A stretch of 23,035 nucleotides of DNA. It comes from an uncultured Mycoplasmatota bacterium (GTDB taxonomy: Bacteria; Bacillota_I; Bacilli_A; RF39; UBA660). The DNA lies in the NCBI GenBank assembly GCA_900547995.1, contig URIY01000028.1, forward strand, positions 1 through 23,035. Direction: 5' to 3'. The notes beneath the pieces are model-generated. The model did not search any database. It had not been told where the DNA came from and saw only the letters and a list, made by a program, of their open reading frames with translations. Of the stretch, positions 6,688 to 14,671 are shown piece after piece (the stretch's first letter is position 1; the number at the start of each line of letters is the position of its first letter). The position numbers and the translations under genes were made by a program.

Positions 6688-6716
6688 ATTTTACCATATT
6701 TTTCCTCTTTTAACAT
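6688..6716 (-). promoter_or_regulatory. Promoter of agrAC
   Basis: The extended -10 TGGTAAAAT (-10 at 6688-6693, TG at 6695-6696) has a weak -35, ATGTTA (6711-6716), at a 17-bp spacing. Confidence 0.5.
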
Positions 6717-6754
6717 AAAAGTTACGAAAATTTTTTTATTTTTTTTACTAATTA

Positions 6755-6785
6755 AAATGACTAAATATTTGATATTTAGTCATTT
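6755..6785 (-). terminator. Hairpin at the end of the calcium ATPase gene
   Basis: A perfect 14-bp stem (6755-6768 and 6772-6785) has a 3-nt loop. On the minus strand TTTT follows, interrupted by AA. It begins within the ATPase stop codon (6784-6786). The T-run is short, so termination is likely but not certain. Confidence 0.7.
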
Positions 6786-9402
6786 ATACACCACCTAATA
6801 TTCCTCTTTTTCTAAGTAGGTATTTCCTTAAAAAATCAATTGGAATAACAGTCATAGATAATAATATCATAATTTCAAATTCTTTTAATGTAAGTCCAGA
6901 TGTTCTAAAGAGATTACCACCAAAGTATAAAAGAAACAATTGTACTATTATTATAAAACTTATTATTATAATAAAAACTTTATTTTTTAATATATTGGCA
7001 AATAAATTTAATCGATGCGTTCTAGCATTAAAGCTATTAAAAATACCAATAAAAATAAATAATCCAAAGAAGGCTGTCATTAAATATATACTATCTATAT
7101 TAAATCTATATAATTCTTTTATAATAGGTAACTTTAAAAATAATACACATAATATTGATGAATATGCCCCTGTGAATAATATTTCATTAATCATATATTT
7201 ATTTATAATTTGTTCATCTTTTTTCTTTGGTTTTTCATCCATATATTCTAAAAGTGGTGGTTCAAATGAGAATGCAAGTCCTGCAAGAGTATCCATAACC
7301 ATATTTATCCATAACATTTGAATAACAGTTACTGGTGTTTCTACGCCTATAAATGGTCCTATAATAGATAAACTAACCGCACATATATTTACTGTTAATT
7401 GAAATATAATAAATTTTCTAATGCTTTTAAATATTGTTCTTCCAAATAGTATTGCTTTAGATATGGATTTAAAATTATCATCAAGTATAACAATATCAGA
7501 TGCTTCTTTTGCAACTTCTGTTCCACTACCCATAGAAAAACCAACATCGGCTTTTTTTAAGGCTGGAGCATCATTGACACCGTCACCCGTCATACCGACA
7601 ACTAAGTTCATTTCTCTTGAAATTTTTACAAGTCTACTCTTATCTTGTGGAAGGGAACGCGCAACAACCTTTAAATGTGGTAATATTTGTTTTATTTCAG
7701 CATCTGTTCTCTTATTTAATTCATCACTTGTTAAAACAATATCATTTATATTATTTATAATACCACACTCTTTAGCAATAGCAATGGCAGTATCCTTATT
7801 ATCACCTGTTATCATAACTGTTTGTATACCTGCTTTAGTAACTAATTTTATACCTTCAATCGCATCTTCTCTTACCTCATCTTTAATAAATACGGCTCCA
7901 ACAAATATTAAATCATCCATATTCTTTTCATATGTTGATGTTGCAAGTACTAGTGCCCTAATTCCCTTTTTAGTCATATCCATTATTTTATTTAAAACAA
8001 CTGATTTATTTTTAAAATCTCTTTTAATTAAATACTCATCATAATAACTATTACATTTATTTATTAATACCTCAGGTGCACCTTTAATTAATGTCATTTT
8101 TTTACCATTATCAATAGTTACTTTAGAATACTTATTTTTACTGTCAAAAGGGGTAGTTTCTATTATTTTAATATTACTATTTTTTTCATCTTTTACAAAA
8201 TTTAAAATGGCTCTATCAGTAATATTTCCTCCAGTAATTATATCTTTTTCTCTATTATAGATACTAGCATTATTATATACTGTAGATAACTTAACTAAAT
8301 TATAAAATTTTGGATAGTTTAATAAATCATAATCATTTCTAAATGATTTCATATTACCATCTAATAATTCTACTACTTCTAACTTTCCTTTAGTAAGTGT
8401 TCCTGTTTTATCAGTAAATAAAATATTTAAACTTCCTGCTGTTTCTATACCAACTAGTTTTCTAACTAAAATATTATCTTTTAGCATTCTTTTCATATTT
8501 GATGATAAAACAAGTGTTATCATCATTGGAAGTCCTTCTGGAACAGCAACAACAATAATAGTTACACTAAGGGTCATGGCATATAAAATATGACCAAACA
8601 TAACATGAAAATTAGTTACTGTTTCTATAACCTTTGTCATGTTAAATCCATTATCTATAAATATAACTGAAAAAAGATATGATATAGAAACAAGTGCTGC
8701 TCCAATATAACCAAATTTGCTTATAATTTCAGCAAGTTTTCTAAGTCTTATTTTAAGTGGACTTTCAGGTTGTTTTTCTTGCAATTCAGCAGCAATCTTT
8801 CCATATACGGTTTCATTGCCAACTTTTGTAACTAACATTATAGCCTCTTTAGAATATACTACCGTTCCTCTATAAACAGTGTTATGGTCATCATTTATAT
8901 TATTATGATTAGGATATTTATATTTTTCTTTTGATTCACCATTTAAAGTTGATTCATCAACACTTATTTCTCCCTCAACTATGATTCCATCAGCCGGTAT
9001 TCTTTCACCAGCCTCAAGTAAAACAATATCTCCAACAACTACATCATCAACATTTATTTCAACTACTTGACCATTTCTTCTTACACGGCATTTTATTTTT
9101 GATGATTCATCTTGTAACTTTTCAAAGGCTTTTTCGCTTCCATATTCAGAAATTGATGATATAAAAGACGCTAAGAAAATAGCTATAACTATTCCAACTG
9201 TTTCATACCAATCAAAATCCTTAATTAAAAAGATTGTTTTAATACCAAGAGCAATTAATAGTATTCTTATAATTGGATCACCAAGAGATTCTATAAGTAA
9301 TGATATAAAACTATTCTTTTTTGTATTTGTTATTGCATTGCTACCATATTTATTTTTATTTGATAATACTTCTTTGTCTGTTAATCCATTTTTAATATCC
9401 AT
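6784..9402 (-). CDS. P2B (PMCA-type) calcium-transporting P-type ATPase
   Basis: This membrane pump couples ATP hydrolysis to Ca2+ export. It has 872 residues. In order: a cytoplasmic N-terminus; two membrane helices; an actuator domain with NGES (154-157); the ion-binding helix 4 with VAVPEGLP (PEGLP at 288-292); the phosphorylation site DKTGTLT with Asp331; a nucleotide-binding domain with a KGAPE loop; the hinge MTGDGVNDAPALKKAD; and a C-terminal helix bundle. FQLTVNICAV in helix 5 and MLWINMVMDTLAGLAFSFEPP in helix 6 match plasma-membrane-type pumps and lack the extra helix-5 acidic residue of SERCA. The C-terminus is short, with no calmodulin-binding tail. AGGAGGG lies 7 bp before the ATG at 9402. 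The gene is monocistronic, with a terminator behind it and none of its neighbours metal-related. Calcium is the best substrate call; manganese is not excluded. Confidence 0.92.
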   Translation of the reverse strand: MDIKNGLTDKEVLSNKNKYGSNAITNTKKNSFISLLIESLGDPIIRILLIALGIKTIFLIKDFDWYETVGIVIAIFLASFISSISEYGSEKAFEKLQDESSKIKCRVRRNGQVVEINVDDVVVGDIVLLEAGERIPADGIIVEGEISVDESTLNGESKEKYKYPNHNNINDDHNTVYRGTVVYSKEAIMLVTKVGNETVYGKIAAELQEKQPESPLKIRLRKLAEIISKFGYIGAALVSISYLFSVIFIDNGFNMTKVIETVTNFHVMFGHILYAMTLSVTIIVVAVPEGLPMMITLVLSSNMKRMLKDNILVRKLVGIETAGSLNILFTDKTGTLTKGKLEVVELLDGNMKSFRNDYDLLNYPKFYNLVKLSTVYNNASIYNREKDIITGGNITDRAILNFVKDEKNSNIKIIETTPFDSKNKYSKVTIDNGKKMTLIKGAPEVLINKCNSYYDEYLIKRDFKNKSVVLNKIMDMTKKGIRALVLATSTYEKNMDDLIFVGAVFIKDEVREDAIEGIKLVTKAGIQTVMITGDNKDTAIAIAKECGIINNINDIVLTSDELNKRTDAEIKQILPHLKVVARSLPQDKSRLVKISREMNLVVGMTGDGVNDAPALKKADVGFSMGSGTEVAKEASDIVILDDNFKSISKAILFGRTIFKSIRKFIIFQLTVNICAVSLSIIGPFIGVETPVTVIQMLWINMVMDTLAGLAFSFEPPLLEYMDEKPKKKDEQIINKYMINEILFTGAYSSILCVLFLKLPIIKELYRFNIDSIYLMTAFFGLFIFIGIFNSFNARTHRLNLFANILKNKVFIIIISFIIIVQLFLLYFGGNLFRTSGLTLKEFEIMILLSMTVIPIDFLRKYLLRKRGILGGV

Positions 9403-9481
9403 ATATTTTCCCTCCTAGTTAGTTAAATATATGAATCAAATTAACAATTAAAAAGTATTTTAAAATTACAAAATACAACAA

Positions 9482-9512
9482 AAAATGAAAGATTAATCTT
9501 TTCTTTCATTTT
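9482..9512 (-). terminator. Terminator of the hybrid kinase gene
   Basis: A perfect 10-bp stem (9482-9491 and 9503-9512) ends in a T-rich arm. The kinase stop codon (9493-9495) lies in its loop. A smaller alternative hairpin is nested inside. Confidence 0.7.
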
Positions 9513-11535
9513 CCTTTTCTTCAAGTATTTTATTTATTCTCTCAATATCTTCATTTGTTATTGGTATTACACTATTGTCTATTGGTTTAGTAGAACTATC
9601 TGAAGTATAGGTTGCAACTTCATCTTTCTTTTCTTTAGTATTGTTTAAAAAGACACTATCTAATTTTTCTTTTATTTGCTCTCTACTAAATGGTTTGGCT
9701 ATGTAATCAATAAATCCTTCACTTACATATTTTTCTTTTGCTCCTGCAACAGCATCAGCTGTTAAAGCAATTACTGGTGTATTAAAGTCTTTATTTTCTT
9801 TTAATTTTTTAAGAGCTGTTTCACCACTCATATTTGGCATCATTATATCCATTAATATTAAATCATAAACTTTCCCACTACTTACTTTATCTAAACATAT
9901 AGTTCCATCTTCTGCTTCATCTATTTCAAAATTAAAGTCTTGTAGTGCTCTTTTAGCAACCTTTATATTAAGTTTATTATCATCTACAATTAATATCTTT
10001 TTATTACCATAATTAGATGTATTATTTATATTACTATCATTTTTAATAATTGTTGTGTCTATTTTATTTGAATATAATTTTCTAGCAGTATCCATCAATT
10101 CTTCTTCAGTCATTGGTTTTGATATTTTACTTATTTTTTGAGGTAAATTAATTATAAAAATAGAACCTTGTCCAAACTGACTTTGAACATTTATATTTCC
10201 ACCCATCATATCAACTAGAGCCTTTGTTATAGCAAGTCCTAATCCTGTTCCTTCAGTAGTTGTATTTTTTTCTATATCTAATCTTTCAAATTTTGTAAAC
10301 AATTTACTTATATTTTCTTTCTTTATTCCTCTTCCTGTATCTCTACATGTAATTATTAAATTAGATATATTTTTATTTAAATCATTAACACATTTAATAG
10401 TTAAATTAATTTCACCTGCGTTTGTATATTTTATTGCGTTAGTAAGAAGATTATTTATTACTTCTTTTACTTTTCCTTTATCACCATTTAATTCATATGG
10501 TATATCTTCAGCAATATTTAATTTAAAATCTATTGGTTTATCTCCAATACGCGTTGCTGTAACTTTACACATCTTTGTTATTTCATCTTTAAAATTATAA
10601 GTCTTTTCTACTAATTCCATCTTATTACTTTCAATTTTATTAATATCCAAAATATTACCTACTATTTCAAGTAATGTTTGAGATGCATTCATAATATCAT
10701 GTGAATTTTCTATTACTTCAGGAGGGCATTTTTCTTCATAAGATAAATTATCTTCGGATAATCCAACTATTGCATTTAAAGGTGTTCTTATTTCATGACT
10801 CATACTACTTAAAAAATCACTTTTAGCACGATTGGCTCTTTCGGCTTGATTTTTAGCAAATTCTAATTTTGCAATCATCTTTAAATCGGGATTTTCTATT
10901 GTAAAATACATTAAGCAACAAATTAAACTTTCCATCGCAGTCGTTATTACTAATTCGGGGTGTTTCATTTGAATAACCATAACACCTAGTCCAAATAATA
11001 AATATAGCCAAATGGGTAAAACCTTTTTACTTAAACCTACATTTTTTCTTTTTACAATTAGAATCGTAAATATGATTAAACTTAATATACCAGATAAAGA
11101 GAAAATTATTTGAACCGCTGGACCATATGTATAATAAATTCTTTGATCAACATCCCTATGTAAATTATATGGAAGTAAAAATACTACAATAGTTATTAAT
11201 ATATCAACTATCAAAGTTATTATATTAGCGATTTTTTTATGTTTAAATGAAATTTCAATTAAATAAAAAATTAGTAGTGATATAAAAATAATAAAATATA
11301 CTAAATATAGTCGTAGTATAAAGTCACTGATAATGGTAGGTATTACATCATACTTATAAGATACAAAATCGCATAAAAATTGCAAAAATAATCCAACTAA
11401 ATTTGTAATAAGAATATATTTATATATTTTATTTTCTCCATTATCCAATCTTGTCTTCGAAAAATATAAGAAAGACAAGGCAACAATATACACAAAACTA
11501 AAAATTATTAACCATGTAAGATTTGAGATAACCAT
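9493..11535 (-). CDS. Membrane-bound hybrid sensor histidine kinase
   Basis: This is a sensor kinase fused to its own receiver domain. I start it at the ATG 11533-11535 (680 residues), which has AGGAAGTGAG just upstream; a frame 13 codons longer has no such site. About seven hydrophobic helices fill residues 1-212, with no recognisable extracellular sensor domain, so the membrane part itself may sense. HisKA has SHEIRTPLNAIVG with His247. The ATPase domain has the N-box NNLLTNAIKYTNAGE (361-375), DTGRGI (399-404) and the G-box TEGTGLGLAI. A receiver follows (about 512-628) with DDN (518-520), phosphoacceptor Asp563 in LMDIMMPNMSG and Lys614 in YIAKPF. The lysine- and glutamate-rich tail has no output domain or visible HPt. 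No partner regulator lies nearby, so phosphotransfer must go to a protein encoded elsewhere. Its ligand is unknown. Confidence 0.92.
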   Translation of the reverse strand: MVISNLTWLIIFSFVYIVALSFLYFSKTRLDNGENKIYKYILITNLVGLFLQFLCDFVSYKYDVIPTIISDFILRLYLVYFIIFISLLIFYLIEISFKHKKIANIITLIVDILITIVVFLLPYNLHRDVDQRIYYTYGPAVQIIFSLSGILSLIIFTILIVKRKNVGLSKKVLPIWLYLLFGLGVMVIQMKHPELVITTAMESLICCLMYFTIENPDLKMIAKLEFAKNQAERANRAKSDFLSSMSHEIRTPLNAIVGLSEDNLSYEEKCPPEVIENSHDIMNASQTLLEIVGNILDINKIESNKMELVEKTYNFKDEITKMCKVTATRIGDKPIDFKLNIAEDIPYELNGDKGKVKEVINNLLTNAIKYTNAGEINLTIKCVNDLNKNISNLIITCRDTGRGIKKENISKLFTKFERLDIEKNTTTEGTGLGLAITKALVDMMGGNINVQSQFGQGSIFIINLPQKISKISKPMTEEELMDTARKLYSNKIDTTIIKNDSNINNTSNYGNKKILIVDDNKLNIKVAKRALQDFNFEIDEAEDGTICLDKVSSGKVYDLILMDIMMPNMSGETALKKLKENKDFNTPVIALTADAVAGAKEKYVSEGFIDYIAKPFSREQIKEKLDSVFLNNTKEKKDEVATYTSDSSTKPIDNSVIPITNEDIERINKILEEKENERKD

Positions 11536-11554
11536 AAACTCACTTCCTATTAAT

Positions 11555-11583
11555 ATCTTACCACATAAATACACTATTTTAAC
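11555..11583 (-). promoter_or_regulatory. Promoter of the hybrid kinase
   Basis: TGTGGTAAGAT contains the extended -10 TGGTAAGAT (-10 at 11555-11560). A weak -35, GTTAAA (11578-11583), lies at 17 bp. The same 11-base element precedes the ligase gene. Confidence 0.5.
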
Positions 11584-11604
11584 AAATTTTCAACTACTTT
11601 AAGC

Positions 11605-11638
11605 AAAAAAATTATCCCATTAACGAGACAATTTTTTT
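11605..11638. terminator. Terminator after the acyl ligase, with T-runs on both strands
   Basis: A 14-bp stem (11605-11618 and 11625-11638, with two mismatch or wobble positions) has a 6-nt loop and T-runs on both strands. The ligase stop codon (11620-11622) lies in the loop. Only minus-strand transcription from the ligase is evident. Confidence 0.85.
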
Positions 11639-13440
11639 TGTTTACTTCCATTAATATCCTTATTAATTATTACAAATCCGTCTTTTTCTTGTTTTATTTT
11701 TGCAACATCTCTTTTACCAGACTTAGCATATGGGAATGATTCTCTAATTTTAAATCTACATGGAACCATATTTTCATCATTAGTTTTTTCATAAATATAT
11801 TGTTGAATACCATGTAATTGTTCTTCTAAATATTCTTTGTTTACTTTTATGTTTTTTTGAAGTTCTTCATTAAAGATTATATGTACGGCTAATTCTTTTT
11901 TACCATTATCATCAAATTCCAATACATCACATATTTTAATTCCATCTATTTCCATTATGATATTTTCTACATCAAAATTATAAATTTTTTTTCCATTTAT
12001 TATTGAATAATCGGATGCTCTACCTTGCACAAATAAATTACCTTTTTCATCAATATATCCGATATCTCCAGTACAATTCCATTTTGTACCATTTTTATCA
12101 ATATGAAAATATTCCTTCGTTGCTTTTTCATTTTTATAATATCCTAACATACTACATGGAGTATTTGCTAAAATTTGACCTCTTTCATAATACGATAATT
12201 CATTAAACTCATCATCAAAAATACCAATTGTAATTCCAGGCAATGGTATACCAACAGAGCCTCTTGTACTTTCAGCCATTTGAGTTTGCGTTGTTATTGC
12301 TGCTCCACACTCACATTGACCGTAAGCAACTCTTAATGGAGCAGCACTTCCGTGTTTTTTAAATACTGTCTCTATTTTAGTGGCAACTTCATCACTTAAT
12401 GGTTCTCCACCTTCAAAAGGATAATTAAAAAATGATAAATCTTTATTTTTAACTAATCTTTCATCTAAAAATCCTTCATACATACTTGTGGGGGCAACGC
12501 AATAATTTGGTTTTGCTTTAACAATATTTTTTACAAAAATATCTCTTTCAAATCTTGGATCCATAAATACAGATGTACCATAAGATAATGGTAAATGTAT
12601 TGATGTACTTAATCCAGTTGAATACCAAGGTGGTATAATTTGATAAAATTTTTGTCCTCTTGAAATATCGACACCAGATGATGGATATGATTGAATTGAA
12701 TTCTGAAAACTATCATTTGACAATAATATACCCTTAGAGGCACCGGTTGTTCCACTTGAATATACCATAGTTAGTGGTAAATCTTTTTCATACGGAATAA
12801 TTTGACTTTCTTCTCTATTCTTTCCATCTTTGATAAATTGATTCCAATACAATTCATTACTATGACTATCTAGTTTATATGTTTTAGAAACAAATCTTAA
12901 TATTGATGAATTTAAAGTTGGTAGAATAATTATATTTTTTATTCTTGAATTTTTTATTGCATCTTTTAGTTCTGGATAAAATTCATCCATTATTATTAAT
13001 ATATCACTTTCGCAATCACTAATTCTTGCAATTAGATCCTTTTTTTCAAAATGTGGAGCAATCATATTAGCAACTGCACCTAGTTTTGATAAGGCATAAA
13101 ATGAGTAAACAGTCTCTGGAATACCTGCTGCACAAATGGTAGCAAAATCTCCTTTTTTTATTCCATACTCTTGAAATGCTTTTGCAGTTGCCTCAATATT
13201 TTTAAAAAATGTTGAATAATTTATCTTGTTTCCAAAAAACTCTAATGCTAAATCTTTTGGGAAAGAACAATTGTTATTATAAACCTCTTGAAAAACAGTT
13301 CTTTTTGGTATTTCTTTTCCTAACTCTTTTTGATTATAATTAACAGTCCATGGTTTATCTATTGTTGGATAGCCACTTAATTTTAATGTCTCAAGCTTTA
13401 ATAAATCCTGTTTTGCTTTTAATAGTTCTTCTTTAGTCAT
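11620..13440 (-). CDS. AMP-forming acyl-CoA synthetase-like ligase
   Basis: This class I adenylate-forming enzyme activates a carboxylic acid with ATP, then usually transfers it to CoA or a carrier thiol. It has 606 residues from the ATG at 13438-13440, which follows an AGGGGG site; a 28-codon upstream extension lacks one. Motifs: phosphate-binding SSGTTGASKG (228-237); an adenine-region block YGQCECG (373-379), with Cys-Glu where Thr-Glu is usual; TGD (457-459); the hinge region GRASD (473-477); and the C-terminal catalytic lysine Lys576 in AKSGKRD. No signal peptide, carrier or condensation domain is visible. It is transcribed alone from a strong promoter. The substrate cannot be read from the sequence: fatty acid, aryl acid or another acid are all possible. 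Confidence 0.88.
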   Translation of the reverse strand: MTKEELLKAKQDLLKLETLKLSGYPTIDKPWTVNYNQKELGKEIPKRTVFQEVYNNNCSFPKDLALEFFGNKINYSTFFKNIEATAKAFQEYGIKKGDFATICAAGIPETVYSFYALSKLGAVANMIAPHFEKKDLIARISDCESDILIIMDEFYPELKDAIKNSRIKNIIILPTLNSSILRFVSKTYKLDSHSNELYWNQFIKDGKNREESQIIPYEKDLPLTMVYSSGTTGASKGILLSNDSFQNSIQSYPSSGVDISRGQKFYQIIPPWYSTGLSTSIHLPLSYGTSVFMDPRFERDIFVKNIVKAKPNYCVAPTSMYEGFLDERLVKNKDLSFFNYPFEGGEPLSDEVATKIETVFKKHGSAAPLRVAYGQCECGAAITTQTQMAESTRGSVGIPLPGITIGIFDDEFNELSYYERGQILANTPCSMLGYYKNEKATKEYFHIDKNGTKWNCTGDIGYIDEKGNLFVQGRASDYSIINGKKIYNFDVENIIMEIDGIKICDVLEFDDNGKKELAVHIIFNEELQKNIKVNKEYLEEQLHGIQQYIYEKTNDENMVPCRFKIRESFPYAKSGKRDVAKIKQEKDGFVIINKDINGSKQKKLSR

Positions 13441-13495
13441 ATAAAATCCCCCTAATATCACTCTATAATGCCAATACTTCCCTTTTTTTGGGCAT

Positions 13496-13524
13496 ATCTT
13501 ACCACAAAAAGTTGCATTTGTCAA
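13496..13524 (-). promoter_or_regulatory. Strong promoter of the acyl ligase
   Basis: A consensus -35 TTGACA (13519-13524), a 17-bp spacer ending in TGTGG and -10 TAAGAT (13496-13501) form a full promoter with an extended -10. The leader to the ATG is about 50 nt and can fold (ATGCC pairs with GGCAT). Confidence 0.8.
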
Positions 13525-13559
13525 ACCAAACTTTTTTTATTTCAATAAGTAACTAACGC

Positions 13560-13985
13560 CTATTGAATTTTTACCATATCTATTACCTCATATTCTCCAT
13601 CATAGTTCCAAATATTTAATTTACCTTTAGTAGGAATAGGATATATAGGTTTTATATCATCAATAATCCATGCATATCTTCCAACTTTATATTCGCCACA
13701 ATTATATTCAATTTGATTTTTCTTTATATTTTTTATAAATTTATCATCCATATAAACACAATCAACTAAATTACATTTGCAAATAATATTTCCATAATTC
13801 ATATCCATATCTTTTATTAAATTTATTACGAAATCATTTGTAAGAAACTCTTTTGCAAGCGTTTTACCACTAGCATGTATAAACAACTCTCCACGATAAT
13901 TTGTTTTCCAACTTCTTGTTTCAATCTTTTTTATTCCATTTGCTATTAAAGTTGCAAACGGTTCCTTAACACTTAATACTTTCAT
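13560..13985 (-). CDS. ASCH-domain protein
   Basis: A 141-residue, single-domain cytoplasmic protein. The N-terminus, MKVLSVKEPFATLIANGIKK, followed by IETRSWKTNYRGELFIHASG, is the ASCH signature: Lys-Lys-Ile-Glu-x-Arg-x-Trp, then Arg-Gly and Ile-His-Ala-Ser. The PUA-like ASCH fold is proposed to bind RNA; some members are nucleases or amidohydrolases for modified nucleosides. The later AWIIDDIKPIYPIPTKGK and a C-terminal Trp fit the family. The ATG at 13985 has TGGAGG upstream and an extended -10 promoter. It stands alone between the ligase and a decayed gene. The fold is well supported; the activity is not known. Confidence 0.85.
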   Translation of the reverse strand: MKVLSVKEPFATLIANGIKKIETRSWKTNYRGELFIHASGKTLAKEFLTNDFVINLIKDMDMNYGNIICKCNLVDCVYMDDKFIKNIKKNQIEYNCGEYKVGRYAWIIDDIKPIYPIPTKGKLNIWNYDGEYEVIDMVKIQ

Positions 13986-14003
13986 TTATTATCCTCCATA
14001 AAT

Positions 14004-14012
14004 ATTTTAACA
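14004..14012 (-). promoter_or_regulatory. Extended -10 promoter of the ASCH gene
   Basis: TGTTAAAAT on the minus strand (TG at 14011-14012, -10 at 14004-14009) lies about 20 bp before the start codon. No good -35 is present. Confidence 0.4.
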
Positions 14013-14058
14013 TATTTTTAAAGTGCTTATTTAAAAAATTTACTTTTTTAAAAATTTT

Positions 14059-14079
14059 AAAAAATCACTTTTTGTGATT
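14059..14079 (-). terminator. Terminator left behind the decayed surface-protein gene
   Basis: AATCAC and GTGATT form a 6-bp stem around a 5-nt loop, followed by a T-run on the minus strand. It directly follows the last reading frame of the pseudogene. Confidence 0.65.
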
Positions 14080-14080
14080 C

Positions 14081-14630
14081 TTATATTCTAAAGTACGGTA
14101 ATAAACATGTTGAATTATCTCCATAATATTTATTTACTGGACTATATACAACTACATAATTACTTAATATTTCACGAGTACCATTACATTGAAACGAACA
14201 ATTAGTTTTTAATATAAAGAACTTATTAACTTTTTTGTGTAACGTGAAACGTGAGCGTAGTTGTAGTAGATGGATTAACACTATCTAAATTAACTGTTAA
14301 TGTGTGTGATGCAGCTCATAATTATATTATGATGATGTTGCTGTAACTCCATTTATTGTAACACTGTCATTAATAAACTATACAAGTGAATCATCAATGA
14401 CATCTGTAATTTTTGGATTTTCATATGCTGTATCTATTTTATTATCAATGACAATAGTATAGGTTATCACCACTAGTCCAATTTTTCTTATCTGCATTGT
14501 TAACATTAAACCTACTACCATACTTACAATAGACACATTTGATGTAAGAGATGTAGGAATATTATTATAATTACCAACAGATATTACTATATTAATACGT
14601 TCATATTCACCTTCCTCTAACTAAATATAC
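14081..14630 (-). pseudogene. Remnant of a surface protein with DUF11-like repeats
   Basis: No single frame crosses this stretch, but short peptide segments in successive frames read like one secreted adhesin-type protein. About 14378-14470 encodes TYTIVIDNKIDTAYENPKIT, then DVIDDSLV and a TAG. The next frame segment continues with NDSVTINGVTATSS. Segment 14226-14312 encodes ASHTLTVNLDSVNPSTTTTL, then TFHVTQKS and two stops. The last piece, ending at 14081, is rich in Tyr, Asn and Cys. The beta-rich pattern, with T-Y-T-I-x-I-D-N and L-T-F-x-V near a domain end, resembles DUF11/TIGR01451-type repeats of Gram-positive surface proteins. At least three frameshifts or stops are needed, so the gene is dead. 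A 66-codon ORF at 14081-14281 is its tail, not an independent gene. Confidence 0.6.
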
Positions 14631-14643
14631 TTGATTTTTTAAA

Positions 14644-14671
14644 ACAAAAAAAGTAACCTTTCGATTACTTT
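14644..14671 (-). terminator. Terminator of the single-pass membrane protein gene
   Basis: AAAGTAATC pairs with GGTTACTTT (9 bp, one G-U) around GAAA, then a T-run follows on the minus strand. It overlaps the stop codon at 14670-14672. Confidence 0.85.

Noticed and set aside
6995..7321. 108-codon plus-strand ORF
   Set aside because: It is antisense to the ATPase membrane helices. The hydrophobic pattern is a mirror of the real gene.
7421..8044. 207-codon plus-strand ORF antisense to the calcium ATPase
   Set aside because: It lies wholly inside the catalytic region of a well-conserved gene and has a composition expected of a shadow frame. It has no ribosome-binding site or family motif.
11536..11574. 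N-terminal extension of the hybrid kinase
   Set aside because: The extension covers the promoter -10 and the ribosome-binding site; the ATG at 11535 has AGGAAG upstream.
13441..13524. N-terminal extension of the acyl ligase
   Set aside because: It runs through the -10 and up to the -35; the ATG at 13440 follows AGGGGG.
14081..14281. 66-codon minus-strand ORF as an independent gene
   Set aside because: It has no ribosome-binding site, and its upstream part is out of frame with the surface-protein-like segment it overlaps. It is better read as the tail of a pseudogene.
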